60,034 nt of DNA from Streptomyces ipomoeae 91-03. Lineage in GTDB: Bacteria; Actinomycetota; Actinomycetes; Streptomycetales; Streptomycetaceae. Shown in pieces: positions 17,574 through 25,502 of this stretch; within the stretch, counting starts at the first letter, position 1; each line of letters begins with the position of its first letter. The stretch spans positions 1 to 60,034 of the forward strand of contig NZ_AEJC01000297.1 of NCBI RefSeq assembly GCF_000317595.1. Direction: 5' to 3'. The notes below the pieces were generated by a model. That model was not told the DNA's origin. It ran no database searches and saw only the letters and a list, made by a program, of their open reading frames with translations. The translations under genes and the position numbers were made by a program.

Positions 17574-17641
17574 ATGAGCACAGCAGCGGGAACGTATGAA
17601 CGCCTCTCGAAGATGACAGAGCGCGCGTACTTGGGGCTCGG
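17574..17641 (+). pseudogene. 5' fragment of the interrupted fifth ORF of the Tn7-like element
   Basis: An ATG at 17574 opens a frame (MSTAAGTYERLSKMTERAYL) that runs into the left inverted repeat of the pentapeptide cassette. Its position directly after tniQ, and the headless coding fragments found right of the cassette, suggest that they are one gene. This link is inference: the junction sequence between the two halves has been changed and the ribosome site is weak. Confidence 0.4.
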
Positions 17642-19926
17642 GGAGCGGGGGACACCGAGACGGTGTTCAGTTTCCTGAACAAGGGGTTTAGGTGTCAGCG
17701 TTTGATGCGGCTGCGCATGGCGAGGACGGCCAGTGCGAGCAGGACGGGTTCGGTGAAGCGGCTAATCATCTCGGTATACGTGCCGGCGGTAGTGAGGTCT
17801 TGGCCGCTGGAGCGGAACACCACCGAGTTCAGGACCACCTGCAGGGATTTGTCGAAGCGTTCCGCGGTGAACCGGTCGCCAGCTGGCAGCGTCAGTTGCG
17901 GATCCTCTTTGTCGACGGCCAGGGTGACCCGTCCGCCGTCAGCGGGGACGGTGCCGGTGGCGACCTGCTTCGGTGACGTGTCAGGCAGGCCGAGGCCCAT
18001 GATGAGCAGGACGGTGACTGCCATGGCGGTGAGCAGCCCGGCTATGGCACGGGAGGCTCGTAGGCCGTAACCGGAGAGCAGCCAATACACCCGCAGCAGT
18101 GCCCATTCACTCCGTGGGATGCCGGTGCGGTCCGCCTGCGGACTTCTGCTCCTCAACCATTGGAGGGGGGCTGGTGGCGGCGCATCTCCATCTCGCCGTA
18201 GTAGAAGTCGGCGGCGCCGGGTTCGTTCTTGCCGTCTTCGAAGGCCTTGCGGAGCTGCCGGTACAGGGCGGCCACGTCCTCGGGGTCGGGGGTGTGGTCG
18301 GGATTGGGGTGATGCGGCCCAGTGCGCCAGTGGCGGGGCGATGGATCCTGTCCTACGGGCGGAATGGGCTGGCCGGATGTATGGGCACGCCAGTGGTGTT
18401 CCTCGGCCAGGGTGCGCCGACGGCTCCACCAGTAGGGCCATATGCGGCGGCGGAAGTGAAGGCCCTGAGGGGTGAGCGCGAAGGTGCAGCGGCCTTCGAG
18501 GCGGAGCTGGTCAAGGTGGAAGGCCCCGGAGAATAGGCAGTCGCTCAGGTCGGTGTCGGTCAGCATCAGGTGCGCGGCGTCCACCCCGCGCACCGAGACC
18601 ACCCGCACGCCGTCATTGTGGCCCGCCAGTGAGCTCTCCTGCACTGCCGTTGCGGCACCGGCGTTGGTGGTGAAGGGGACAGGGTGGGCAGTCACCGCCA
18701 CGGGAAACGACAGCGCCGCGTGATCGAGGTTCACGCTGGCGTAGCGCAGGCGCAGAGTCGCCGTCGACTCCCAACGAGTCCTCTCACAGCGCACCTGACG
18801 CGCCGCAATCTCCAACGTCACCGGTGCCTCGAACACTGCACCAGATAGATCAACCCCCTTTGCACACACCACCGGCCCGAACGACGACATCACGGTAAAC
18901 CACGCCTGACCGAACAGGGCATCGCTGGTGAACTGTGCCCCGCCGAACTCGGCAGCGTCGGAGAACTTCGCCCTCTCGAACCGGGCGGCACCGGAGAACC
19001 GTGCCCCGCCGAACCAGGCGGTGCGGGAGAACTGTGTCCGTTCGAACTGACCGTCGCCGGAGAACTGCGCCTGCTCGAAGACGGCGCCGCCGAAGAACTC
19101 CGCCTCCTGGAACTGTGCGGCGCCGGAGAACCGTGCTTGGCTGAACCAGGCGTCGCCGGAGAACTGTGTCCGGGGGAAATAGGCGGTGTCGAAGAACTGT
19201 GCGTCGCCGAACTGGCCGCCAGCGGAGAACTTTGCCTGGCCGAACCAGGCGCCGCCGGAGAACTTTACCCAGGCAAACTCGGCAGTGCGGGAGAACTCTG
19301 CCTCGCCGAAATGGGCGAGGTTGGAGAACTGCGCCCCGTTGAACTGTGCCACGCCGGAGAACTGCGCCTGCTCGAACCGGGCGGCGCCGAAGCAGGCAGT
19401 CCGGGTGGTGGGGTCGTGGAGGGCATGGAGCAAGGCGGCTAGGAGTTCTTCGGTGAAGGGGGTACCGCGGTGGTCGATGTCGGCGCCGGGGGTCAGGCTG
19501 GCGAGGTAGGCGTCGCGGTCGGTTTCGTCCAGGTGGGCGAGGCACGCGGTGTAGCTGGGGACGTGGATGCCTGGGCAACCGATGGGGTCAGTGGCAGGGG
19601 CAGCCCCATGTCCGCAGTGCGGCCAGGAAGGCGGGGATTGCGCAGGGGGCGGTGAGGTTCTCATGGCCTGGGAACTCCGGGGCTTTCGGCTCGTGACGGG
19701 CTCGTGGGTGAGGTCTGTCGGGTGCGTACGGCGACAGACTGGCGGCAGGAGTTCACGGGAGCTGCCGCGAAGTTTCGTTCCCGCTCGGCCTGCCCCAAAC
19801 CACCGCGCCGCCCGCCGCTCCCGGCGGAACTTCCCCAGCCACCCGCAACACCCTGCCACCACGGATCAAGCCACCACCGAATGTTCAGAAAACTGAACTA
19901 GTGTCCCCCGCTCCGCTGCTCCCCGA
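17638..19926. mobile_element. Inverted-repeat-bounded cassette carrying a pentapeptide-repeat gene
   Basis: The same outward-facing signals occur at both edges in inverted orientation: GGAGCGGGGGACAC at 17642-17655 and its exact complement at 19901-19914. Just inside lies a 6-bp-stem palindrome, GTTCAGTTTCCTGAAC at 17665-17680 and GTTCAGAAAACTGAAC at 19883-19898. A further match (TCGGGGAG) extends outward on both sides, with an 8-base gap. There is no transposase inside and no clear target duplication. It may be a passenger cassette moved in trans by another insertion sequence. Confidence 0.5.
17695..19664 (-). pseudogene. Pentapeptide-repeat membrane protein, frameshifted
   Basis: The start at 19664 gives MRTSPPPAQS and an N-terminal helix-rich part. 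About 200 residues of degenerate pentapeptide repeats with central Phe follow (ARFEQAQFSGVAQFNGAQFS and similar), which build a right-handed beta helix. The frame ends early near 18153 (MEMRRHQPPSNG). The expected membrane part continues in another frame from about 18165 down to 17695: WALLRVYWLLSGYGLRASRA, then a helix, then NSVVFRSSGQDLTTAGTY and a last helix ending RSRIKR. The shift is at or near a run of six G at 18165-18170. Intact Streptomyces relatives have both parts in one chain, so this is a frameshift or a sequence error. Function is unknown. Confidence 0.8.
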
Positions 19927-20059
19927 TCCGCTACTTCGCCAGCGTTGGCCAACGTCCCGGCACGTTCGTCGGCAAGGGTTCCATCCACATGCTGACCGGG
20001 TTCCTGACCAACTATGACCAATACGCCATCCGCCACGGTGGAAACGGTCTTGGCGGCTT
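19927..20059 (+). pseudogene. Middle fragment of the interrupted fifth ORF of the Tn7-like element
   Basis: Open frame without a start: IRYFASVGQRPGTFVGKGSI continuing to RHGGNGLGGL at 20059, where the Tn3-family element begins. The frame is closed upstream by a TAG at 19899 within the cassette edge. When the Tn3 element and one copy of its 5-bp duplication are removed, the frame continues without a break into 31094-31307. I do not recognise the family. Confidence 0.7.
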
Positions 20060-20097
20060 GGGGTGCCGGTAAGAACGCTGTCACCAGCCGCAAACGG
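20060..20097 (+). repeat. Left 38-bp inverted repeat of the Tn3-family transposon
   Basis: Begins GGGGTGCCGGTAAG and ends GCCGCAAACGG; exactly complementary to 31051-31088. The flanking five bases (GGCTT, 20055-20059) are the target duplication. Confidence 0.96.
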
Positions 20098-20333
20098 CGG
20101 GTGTCACGTGCGGCGACGTGCGGCGGGGTCGCGTTCCGCGACGTGTCGGCCCTGTAGTCCTACCTCGGACACCAGGGAGCAAGTAACCCGCCAGTAGGTT
20201 TCAGCGCTATCGCTGATGACCGTTGTCACCGAAGGTTGGTGACGCTCTCACGCCCCTCGAAAGCCCCCTATGCGCTCCTTCGACAGGGTGAGGCTGCTGT
20301 TAATTCCGCCCCACCCTGGAAATCGCATAGAAC
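20098..20333. other. Non-coding stretch inside the Tn3-family left end
   Basis: About 235 bases. Two short hairpins are visible: TCAGCG CTAT CGCTGA (about 20202-20217) and GTCACC / GGTGAC with a 7-base loop (about 20226-20244). They may belong to the leader of the secreted-protein gene. No ORF is convincing. Confidence 0.4.
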
Positions 20334-20729
20334 ATGAAACTCAATCGCTATCTGAGCACTGTCGGAACGGCAGCGGTCCTGCTCACCGGTATGGGGAGCG
20401 CCCCGGCCCAGGCCCAGGCCCAGGACTACGGCTTCGGCTGCATCAATCCGGGTGGGGCCGCGATCTACACCGTCTGCGAGATGGGCATTCATCTCGGGGG
20501 CGGAGAGTCGGTCGAGGTCGATCTGCACGAGTCTGGCGGGTATCCCGTGCACGTTTGCGTCGAGCCCGCTGGAGGCGGTTGGGATCTCGGCTGCGCGTGG
20601 ATGGTGCCCGGTTCTCGCGCCAAGGTCGCCACCAACACAACCGGCTACACCCGATCCGTCCAGCTCATCGTTGACACCAACGCCCTGGTGGACGTCCGTG
20701 TCGCGGGTGTGTACCGAAAAGTCGCGTAA
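20334..20729 (+). CDS. Small secreted protein of unknown function
   Basis: A 131-residue protein with a clear signal peptide (MKLNRYLSTVGTAAVLLTGM, with a likely cut after AQAQA near residue 29). The mature part (about 100 residues) has four cysteines (FGCINPGG, YTVCEMG, VHVCVEP, LGCAWMV) that could form two disulfides, and a beta-rich pattern ending QLIVDTNALVDVRVAGVYRKVA. I do not recognise the family. It is a cargo gene of the Tn3-family element, followed by its own terminator, and has the same length as the other small secreted protein of this transposon at 26920. Confidence 0.75.
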   Translation: MKLNRYLSTVGTAAVLLTGMGSAPAQAQAQDYGFGCINPGGAAIYTVCEMGIHLGGGESVEVDLHESGGYPVHVCVEPAGGGWDLGCAWMVPGSRAKVATNTTGYTRSVQLIVDTNALVDVRVAGVYRKVA

Positions 20730-20743
20730 CCGACCTTCGCCGT

Positions 20744-20778
20744 ACTTGGGCCCGGCCCTCACCAGCCCGGGCCCAAGT
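20744..20778 (+). terminator. Terminator after the secreted-protein gene
   Basis: A perfect 12-bp stem (ACTTGGGCCCGG / CCGGGCCCAAGT) with an 11-base loop, 15 bases after the stop. Confidence 0.85.
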
Positions 20779-20930
20779 CATGAGCGCGAGGGCTCCACGG
20801 AGCCCCAGCGCTGCAGAACTCTCTGGCTGTAACTCACACCGCTCAATCTTCGATGGCACACGATCAGGGTTCGGTGACACAGAACAGCTGACCTGGGACG
20901 ACTCCGCCAACAGATTGGCGTTGCGTGACG

Positions 20931-21076
20931 TCAGCGCGTCGTACCCGTCGGTACGCGTTGGTTTTTCGACGCCTTCACGTCACCGTACTGGCGGTGTCGG
21001 CGCCGGTAGGCGCGGTCTCGGCAGCGGGCGGAGCAGTAGCGGGCGTCCCGGCGGCGGGACCCGGCCGCGTAGACAC
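20931..21076 (-). pseudogene. Fragment of a Cys-containing small protein
   Basis: Open frame without a start, ending in a stop at 20931. It has the phrase RDARYCSARCRDRAYRRRH, a short zinc-ribbon-like motif found at the C-terminus of several Streptomyces mobile-element proteins. A stop at 21077-21079 closes it upstream next to the IS110 remnant, so it is probably the tail of a gene cut by that insertion. Confidence 0.4.
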
Positions 21077-21093
21077 CTCAGGCGGTCAACGTG

Positions 21094-22302
21094 TCAAGCA
21101 GCTGCGGCGAGCACGGTTGGAAAGGCCGTGTGTTCGTCGAACAGCGTGTGGTGCTGGAGGCAGTAGTAGAGCTGTCCGAGCATGCGGTTGAAGAGGTTGG
21201 GCTGGGCGGCTGCGTGCCAGTCTCCGTGGTCGTCGCGGCGTCGCCGGTAGTGGGCCTTGGCGCCGGGCGAGGCGGTGATGGAGGAGAAGGCTCAGAGGTA
21301 GCCGGCTGCGTTGAGCCGGTCGTTTTTGACCCACCGGCGGGTGATGCTCGACTTCTTGCCGGAGGCCCTGGTGATGGGCGAGGCGCCGGCGTATGCCTTC
21401 AGGCCGCGGGCGTCCGCGAAGCGGGACCGGTCGTCTCCGATCTCGGCGAGCACCCGGGCGCCGAGCTGGACGCCGAGGCCGGGGAAGCTGAGGATGATCT
21501 CAGCGTCCGGGTGCTGAGGGAAAGCCTCTTCGACCGCCTTGGTGAGGTCGTCGGCGGCGGTGCAGGCGGCCTCCAGCTGGATCAGGAGGGCCAGCATTTG
21601 CTTGCCCAGGGCGTCCTCGACGAGCTGCGGCTGGCGGGCGTAGTCGTCACGGAAGATGTCGCGGAGCCGTTCGGCCTCGGCTGTGATGCCGCGCTTGCGG
21701 CCGGCCCGCTTGAGCGCGGCCTCCAGTTGCGTGCGGGTCAGCCGCGCGGCCCTGGCCGGCGTCGGGGCCGTCTTCAAGAGCTCCCGGGCCTCCGGCCGGC
21801 ACAGGCCGTTGCGCCAGGGCTCGAAGGCTGCCAGGGCGGCCGGGTAGTACTCCCGCAGCAGCGAGCGGAGCTGGTTGGACAGCTGCTGGCGGTTCCACAA
21901 CGAGTCCTGCTGAGCACGGGCGAGAACGGCGATGGCCCGGCCGAGGTCGCTGTCGTTGGGCAGCGGCCGGTGGGCGTGCATGTCGGTGCGCAGGATGTTC
22001 GCCAGGACCAGGGCGTCGCCGGGGTCGGACTTCTTGCGAGAGACCGAGTGCCGGTCGCGGTAGCGGGCGGCGGCCATCGGGTTGATCGCGAACACCTGTC
22101 GCTTGCCGGTCCGCAGTACGGCCACGAGCAGGCCCCGCGAGGTCTCGATCGCGACCGGGATCGGGTTCTCCTCGCTGTCGCCGTACTCGACCAGCAGGTC
22201 CAGCAGGATCTTGTAGCCCGCGGCGTCGTCGGTGATGTGCCGCTTGGCCAGTAACTGGCCGCTGTCGTCGACCAGGGCGACGTCGTGCGTGCGCTCGGCC
22301 CA
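21094..22302 (-). pseudogene. IS110-family transposase, 5'-truncated and with an internal stop
   Basis: IS110-family enzymes combine an N-terminal DEDD (RuvC-like) domain with a C-terminal serine-bearing domain and work with a bridge RNA. The frame begins abruptly at WAERTHDVALVDDSGQLLA: the first conserved Asp (expected just before WAE) is missing and the upstream DNA belongs to another gene. The central part is well kept (AIETSRGLLVAVLRTG, KKSDPGDALVLANILRTD). The C-terminal domain has FPGLGVQLGARVLAEIGD and then GLKAYAGASPITRASGKK. A TGA at 21292-21294 stands where Trp is expected (AAGYL-stop-AFSSITASPG); beyond it the frame stays open to 21094. It is therefore a dead copy. Confidence 0.85.
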
Positions 22303-22723
22303 GCCCGCCAGCCGCATCACTCTGCTGACGACCGAGCACGTCGCGGACGACGGGGACAAGGTCACCCTGCGGCTCGGCCGGAAGCCCGCCGAGCTGCCCG
22401 CCCCGCTGGACGACCTGATCCGCCAGCTCGCCCGGCAGCGCCAGGGCCGGGCCGTCACCGTGCCGCTCGACGAGCCCAAGTGGCTGTTCCACGGCGCCTA
22501 CCCAGGCCAGCCGCTGGCCCCGCATACCCTGTGCCACCGGCTCAAGGCGATTGGCATCCGGCCCCGCGTCGCGCGCAATACGTCGCTGATGGAGATCGCG
22601 TCCGAGCTGCCGGCCTACGTCTTCAGCCGCCTGCTCGGCTTCCACCAGAGCACCGCCGACAACTGGGACCGCGAACGCGGAGGCTTCAGCCCTGAGTACG
22701 CCGCCGAGATCAGCCGCCGCTGA
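22303..22723 (+). pseudogene. C-terminal fragment of an integrase-like protein
   Basis: Open frame of 140 codons without its own start, beginning at the IS110 junction (SRITLLTTEHVADDGDKVTL). The parts WLFHGAYPGQPLAPHTLCHRL, ARNTSLMEIASELPAYVFSR and LLGFHQSTADNW resemble the ends of recombinase-like proteins common in Streptomyces plasmids and islands. The active-site tyrosine is not evident. The IS110 copy probably cut it. Confidence 0.55.
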
Positions 22724-22752
22724 GCATCCCCAGCCAAACGATCCATGGTTCT

Positions 22753-22762
22753 CTGAATTCAG
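22753..22762. promoter_or_regulatory. Palindrome in the cmtR promoter region
   Basis: CTGAATTCAG, a perfect 10-base palindrome, lies 21 bases before the GTG start of cmtR. A candidate -10 (TACTGT, 22772-22777) follows. ArsR-family repressors usually bind such sites over their own promoter. Contact with CmtR is inferred. Confidence 0.45.
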
Positions 22763-22783
22763 GATTACCTGTACTGTCGAAGG

Positions 22784-23119
22784 GTGCTGACTCTCGCTGC
22801 CGATATCGAAGTCCTGGCGCGGTTCGGTCGCGCGCTCGCCGACCCCATCCGCTGCCGGATCCTGCTCGCCCTGCGCGAGGCCCCGGCCTACCCGGCCGAC
22901 CTCGCCGAGGCTCTGCAGATCTCCCGCACCCGGCTGTCCAACCATCTGGCGTGCCTGCGCGACTGCGGCCTGGTCGTCACCGTGCCCGACGGCCGCCGCA
23001 CCCGCTACGAGCTCGCCGACGAGCGCCTCGGACACGCGCTGGACGACCTGCGCGCCGCCGTGGTCGCCGTTGAGGCGGACCGCACCTGCCCGGACGCGGA
23101 CGAGAAGGGGTGCTGCTGA
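22784..23119 (+). CDS. cmtR: CmtR-type ArsR/SmtB metal-sensing repressor (Cd/Pb)
   Basis: A 111-residue winged-helix repressor that would release DNA when bound to Cd(II) or Pb(II). The recognition helix region reads SRTRLSNHLACLRDCGLVV. Cys57 and Cys61 in CLRDC and Cys102 near the C-terminus fall at the same numbers as the metal ligands reported for Mycobacterium tuberculosis CmtR; Cys24 is present too. Two more cysteines end the protein (KGCC). The GTG start follows a GAAGGG ribosome site. Its stop directly abuts the ATG of the CDF exporter gene, so it is the first gene of the metal operon and probably controls it. Confidence 0.92.
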   Translation: MLTLAADIEVLARFGRALADPIRCRILLALREAPAYPADLAEALQISRTRLSNHLACLRDCGLVVTVPDGRRTRYELADERLGHALDDLRAAVVAVEADRTCPDADEKGCC

Positions 23120-23830
23120 ATGACCGCGATATCCCTCGGTCCGAGCCCGGCCCGCCGCGACGCCCTGACCCGGCGCATACGCCTGCTGGTCACCGCGACC
23201 ATCACCTACAACATCATCGAGGCCATCGTCGCCATCACGGCCGGCACCATCGCCTCCTCGACCGCGCTGATCGGCTTCGGGCTCGATTCCGTCATCGAGG
23301 TCTCCTCCGCCGCTGCTGTCGCCTGGCAGTTCTCCGCCCGCGACCACATCACCCGGGAAGCCCGGGAGAAGCGCACGCTGCGGATCATCGCCCTCTCCTT
23401 CTTCGCCCTCGCGCTCTACGTCACTATCGACTCCGTACGGGCACTGACCGGCACCGGCGAAGCCGACCATTCCGTCCCCGGCATCGCGCTCGCCGCCCTC
23501 TCGCTGGCGATCATGCCGTTCCTGTCCGCCGCACAGCGCAGGGCCGGCCGCGAACTCGGCTCCGCCTCCGCCGTGGCCGACTCCAAGCAGACCCTGCTGT
23601 GCACGTACCTGTCCGTCGTGCTCCTGGTTGGCCTGCTCGCCAACCTGTTGTTCGGCTGGACGTGGGCCGATCCGATCGCCGCCCTGGTCATCGCCGCGAT
23701 CGCGCTGAAGGAAGGACGCGACGCTTGGCAGGGCAAGGGCTGTTGCGCGGCCCCCGCCACGGCAATGCCGCAGCCCGGTGCCGAGACCGACAGCTGCGGC
23801 TGCCGACCCGGCTGCGACTGCTGCAGCTGA
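23120..23830 (+). CDS. Cation diffusion facilitator (CDF) metal exporter with Cys-rich tail
   Basis: A 236-residue membrane transporter, likely exporting Cd, Zn or Pb in exchange for protons. It shows six predicted membrane helices. The metal site in helix 2 reads GFGLDSVIE (Asp56 and Glu60), and the matching helix 5 has ASAVADSKQTLLCTYLS. The usual cytosolic C-terminal ferredoxin-like domain is missing; instead there is a short tail with nine cysteines (GCCAAP, then CGCRPGCDCCS) like a tiny metallothionein. The ATG touches the cmtR stop, showing translational coupling. The tail could hand metal to the pore; this is inference. Confidence 0.92.
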   Translation: MTAISLGPSPARRDALTRRIRLLVTATITYNIIEAIVAITAGTIASSTALIGFGLDSVIEVSSAAAVAWQFSARDHITREAREKRTLRIIALSFFALALYVTIDSVRALTGTGEADHSVPGIALAALSLAIMPFLSAAQRRAGRELGSASAVADSKQTLLCTYLSVVLLVGLLANLLFGWTWADPIAALVIAAIALKEGRDAWQGKGCCAAPATAMPQPGAETDSCGCRPGCDCCS

Positions 23831-23869
23831 GCTCTCTGCTCCACGCCTACAACACGAGATCCTGAAACG

Positions 23870-24178
23870 ATGAACATCGAACTGCTGGTCGTGCCCAACT
23901 GTCCCAACGCCCAGCCCGCAGCCCACCTCCTGCGCACTGTGCTCGACGACATGGGTCTGCACGACGTCGCGTTCACGACCCGCGTGATCGCCGACCAGGC
24001 CGAGGCCGAATCGGCCGCCTTCACCGGCTCGCCAACCATCCTCATCGACGGCCGCGATGCGTTCGCTGAACCCGGCCGAGTGCCGGGACTGACCTGCCGG
24101 GTGTACCGGAATCCAGACGGCCTCGCTGGTGCGCCCGCCGCCGACCAGGTGCGACAGGCCCTCACCGCTGCCCTCTAG
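23870..24178 (+). CDS. Thioredoxin-fold protein with single N-terminal Cys
   Basis: A 102-residue cytosolic protein with a thioredoxin-like beta-alpha-beta start (MNIELLVVPNCPNAQPAAHL) and the cis-Pro segment FTGSPTILIDGRDAF. Only one Cys occurs at the active-site position (NCPN), as in the DF-family and alkylmercury-lyase-associated thioredoxin-like proteins. A second Cys lies at TCRVYR. A role in thiol- or metal-linked redox chemistry is likely from its place after the CDF exporter, but the reaction is unknown. It lies 39 bases after the exporter gene in the same direction. Confidence 0.8.
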   Translation: MNIELLVVPNCPNAQPAAHLLRTVLDDMGLHDVAFTTRVIADQAEAESAAFTGSPTILIDGRDAFAEPGRVPGLTCRVYRNPDGLAGAPAADQVRQALTAAL

Positions 24179-24226
24179 GCTGTCCGGCGAATCCGGCGCC
24201 GACCGGAGCAGAAGGAGCGAGGAGAC

Positions 24227-24892
24227 GTGAGCGACAACGGGCAGGAGCTGGCCAACGCGCAGCGCCAGCAATGGCAGAACACCTACACCGCCCACCCAGG
24301 CATGTACGGCGAAGAGCCCTCCGCCCCTGCCGCCCACGCCGCTGAGGTCTTCCGCAAGGCCGGGGCGACGGACGTGCTGGAGCTGGGAGCCGGCCACGGC
24401 CGCGACGCCCTTTTCTTTGCCCGCGAAGGCTTCACCGTCCAGGCCACGGACTTCAGCGCCACCGGCCTGCAGCAGCTCCAGGCAGCTGCTCGCGCCCAAG
24501 GCGTCGACGAGCGTGTGACCTGTGCCGTGCACGACGTGCGCGAGCCCCTGCCGCTGCCGGACGCATCCGTGGACGCGGTCTTCGCGCACATGCTGCTGTG
24601 CATGGCCCTGTCCACAGAGGAGATCCACAACCTGGTCGACGAGGTCCGTCGCGTCCTGCGACCCGGCGGAGCCTTTGTCTACACCGTCCGTCACACCGGC
24701 GACGCCCACTACGGCGCTGGCACCGCCCACGGCGACGACATCTACGAGCACGGCGGCTTCGCCGTGCACTTCTTCCCCCGTCACCTCGTCGACTCCCTCG
24801 CCGACAACTGGAGCCTGGAGGAAGTCCACGCCTTCGAGGAAGGCGACCTGCCCCGCCGCCTGTGGCGCGTCACCCAGACCCTGCCACGATGA
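24227..24892 (+). CDS. Class I SAM-dependent methyltransferase
   Basis: A 221-residue enzyme with a standard SAM motif, VLELGAGHGRDALFFAREG (about residues 46-64), acidic strand end QATDFSATGLQQL, motif II DASVDAVFAHMLLCMAL and motif III VLRPGGAFVYTVRHTGD. The overall shape is close to TehB-like tellurite/thiol methyltransferases. In this operon it could methylate a metal or metalloid or a thiol, but this is inference. The GTG start follows AGGAGCGAGGAG. Its stop overlaps the start of the TusA-like gene (ATGA). Confidence 0.88.
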   Translation: MSDNGQELANAQRQQWQNTYTAHPGMYGEEPSAPAAHAAEVFRKAGATDVLELGAGHGRDALFFAREGFTVQATDFSATGLQQLQAAARAQGVDERVTCAVHDVREPLPLPDASVDAVFAHMLLCMALSTEEIHNLVDEVRRVLRPGGAFVYTVRHTGDAHYGAGTAHGDDIYEHGGFAVHFFPRHLVDSLADNWSLEEVHAFEEGDLPRRLWRVTQTLPR

Positions 24893-25185
24893 CCCACCAC
24901 CCGATACCGGCCGCGGACATCACCGTCGACGGCACCGGCCTGCTGTGCGTCACCCTCCTTCTCCGCCTGCGCACGCACATTGCGGAAGCGGAGCCGGGCA
25001 CCGTCGTCCACGTCATCGCCACCGACCCGGCCGCACCTCTCGACCTGCCAGCGTGGTGCCACATGACCGGACACGACTACCTCGGCCCCGTCCCCGGCGA
25101 CAAGCCGGTGTACGCACTCCGTCTGTCCGCCGACGCACGCCCCACCCGTCCGGACGCACCCTGGCACCGGGCCTCGTCCTCGTGA
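24889..25185 (+). CDS. TusA-family sulfur-carrier-like protein
   Basis: A 98-residue protein of the SirA/TusA fold. It begins with ITVDGTGLLCVTLLLRLRTH: the Cys in GLLCV corresponds to the persulfide-carrying Cys of TusA (usually C-P-x-P; here the prolines are absent). Further on it has VHVIATDPAAPLDLPAWCHMTGHDYLG, with a second Cys, typical of the Streptomyces group. It may carry sulfur for the metal operon's thiol chemistry. It overlaps the methyltransferase stop by four bases and is the last gene of the operon; the region after it is debris of an HNH gene on the other strand. Confidence 0.82.
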   Translation: MTHHPIPAADITVDGTGLLCVTLLLRLRTHIAEAEPGTVVHVIATDPAAPLDLPAWCHMTGHDYLGPVPGDKPVYALRLSADARPTRPDAPWHRASSS

Positions 25186-25249
25186 CATCCGAAGCCAGTT
25201 CACGCACGGCGATGTCCTGCGGGTATTCCGCACGTTCTGATAGCCGGGG

Positions 25250-25488
25250 TTACCAATAGGGTTGACGTTCTCGGGGGTGTGATCGAGGTGGGCGGTGGTG
25301 AGGAGGACGATGCTGCCGGTGCCGTAGGCGGCCTGTCCGTTGAGGTTGGGGCAGCGGCCGGTGTGGGTGCCGCGTCCGCATTCGCCGTGGCATTCGCAGC
25401 GTCCGGCGGCGCGGACCGTGCGGATGCGGAGGCTGATCGCTTTCCAGTCGGCGGGGTAGCGGTCACGGTTCTCGGGGCGGATGGACAT
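25250..25488 (-). pseudogene. HNH endonuclease, 3'-truncated
   Basis: The frame starts at 25488 (MSIRPENRDRYPADWKAISL) and has the Cys-rich zinc knuckle and HNH start seen in Streptomyces relatives: CECHGECGRGTHTGRC, then VLLTTAHLDHTPENVNP. After VNP, where the second Cys pair and final His are expected, the sequence changes to unrelated codons (about 25250), so the active domain is cut. It lies 14 bases downstream of the tyrosine recombinase, as intact pairs often do. Confidence 0.7.
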
Positions 25489-25502
25489 GGGGTCCTCTGG
25501 GT

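Noticed and set aside
21647..24829. A 1,060-codon open frame on the minus strand across IS110 and the metal operon
   Set aside because: It is a GC-rich shadow: it crosses five real genes with good motifs and codes for low-complexity Gly/Arg/Val-rich sequence.
25013..25207. A short minus-strand frame after the TusA-like gene
   Set aside because: It overlaps the TusA-like coding sequence and only its first few codons lie outside; no motif is visible.
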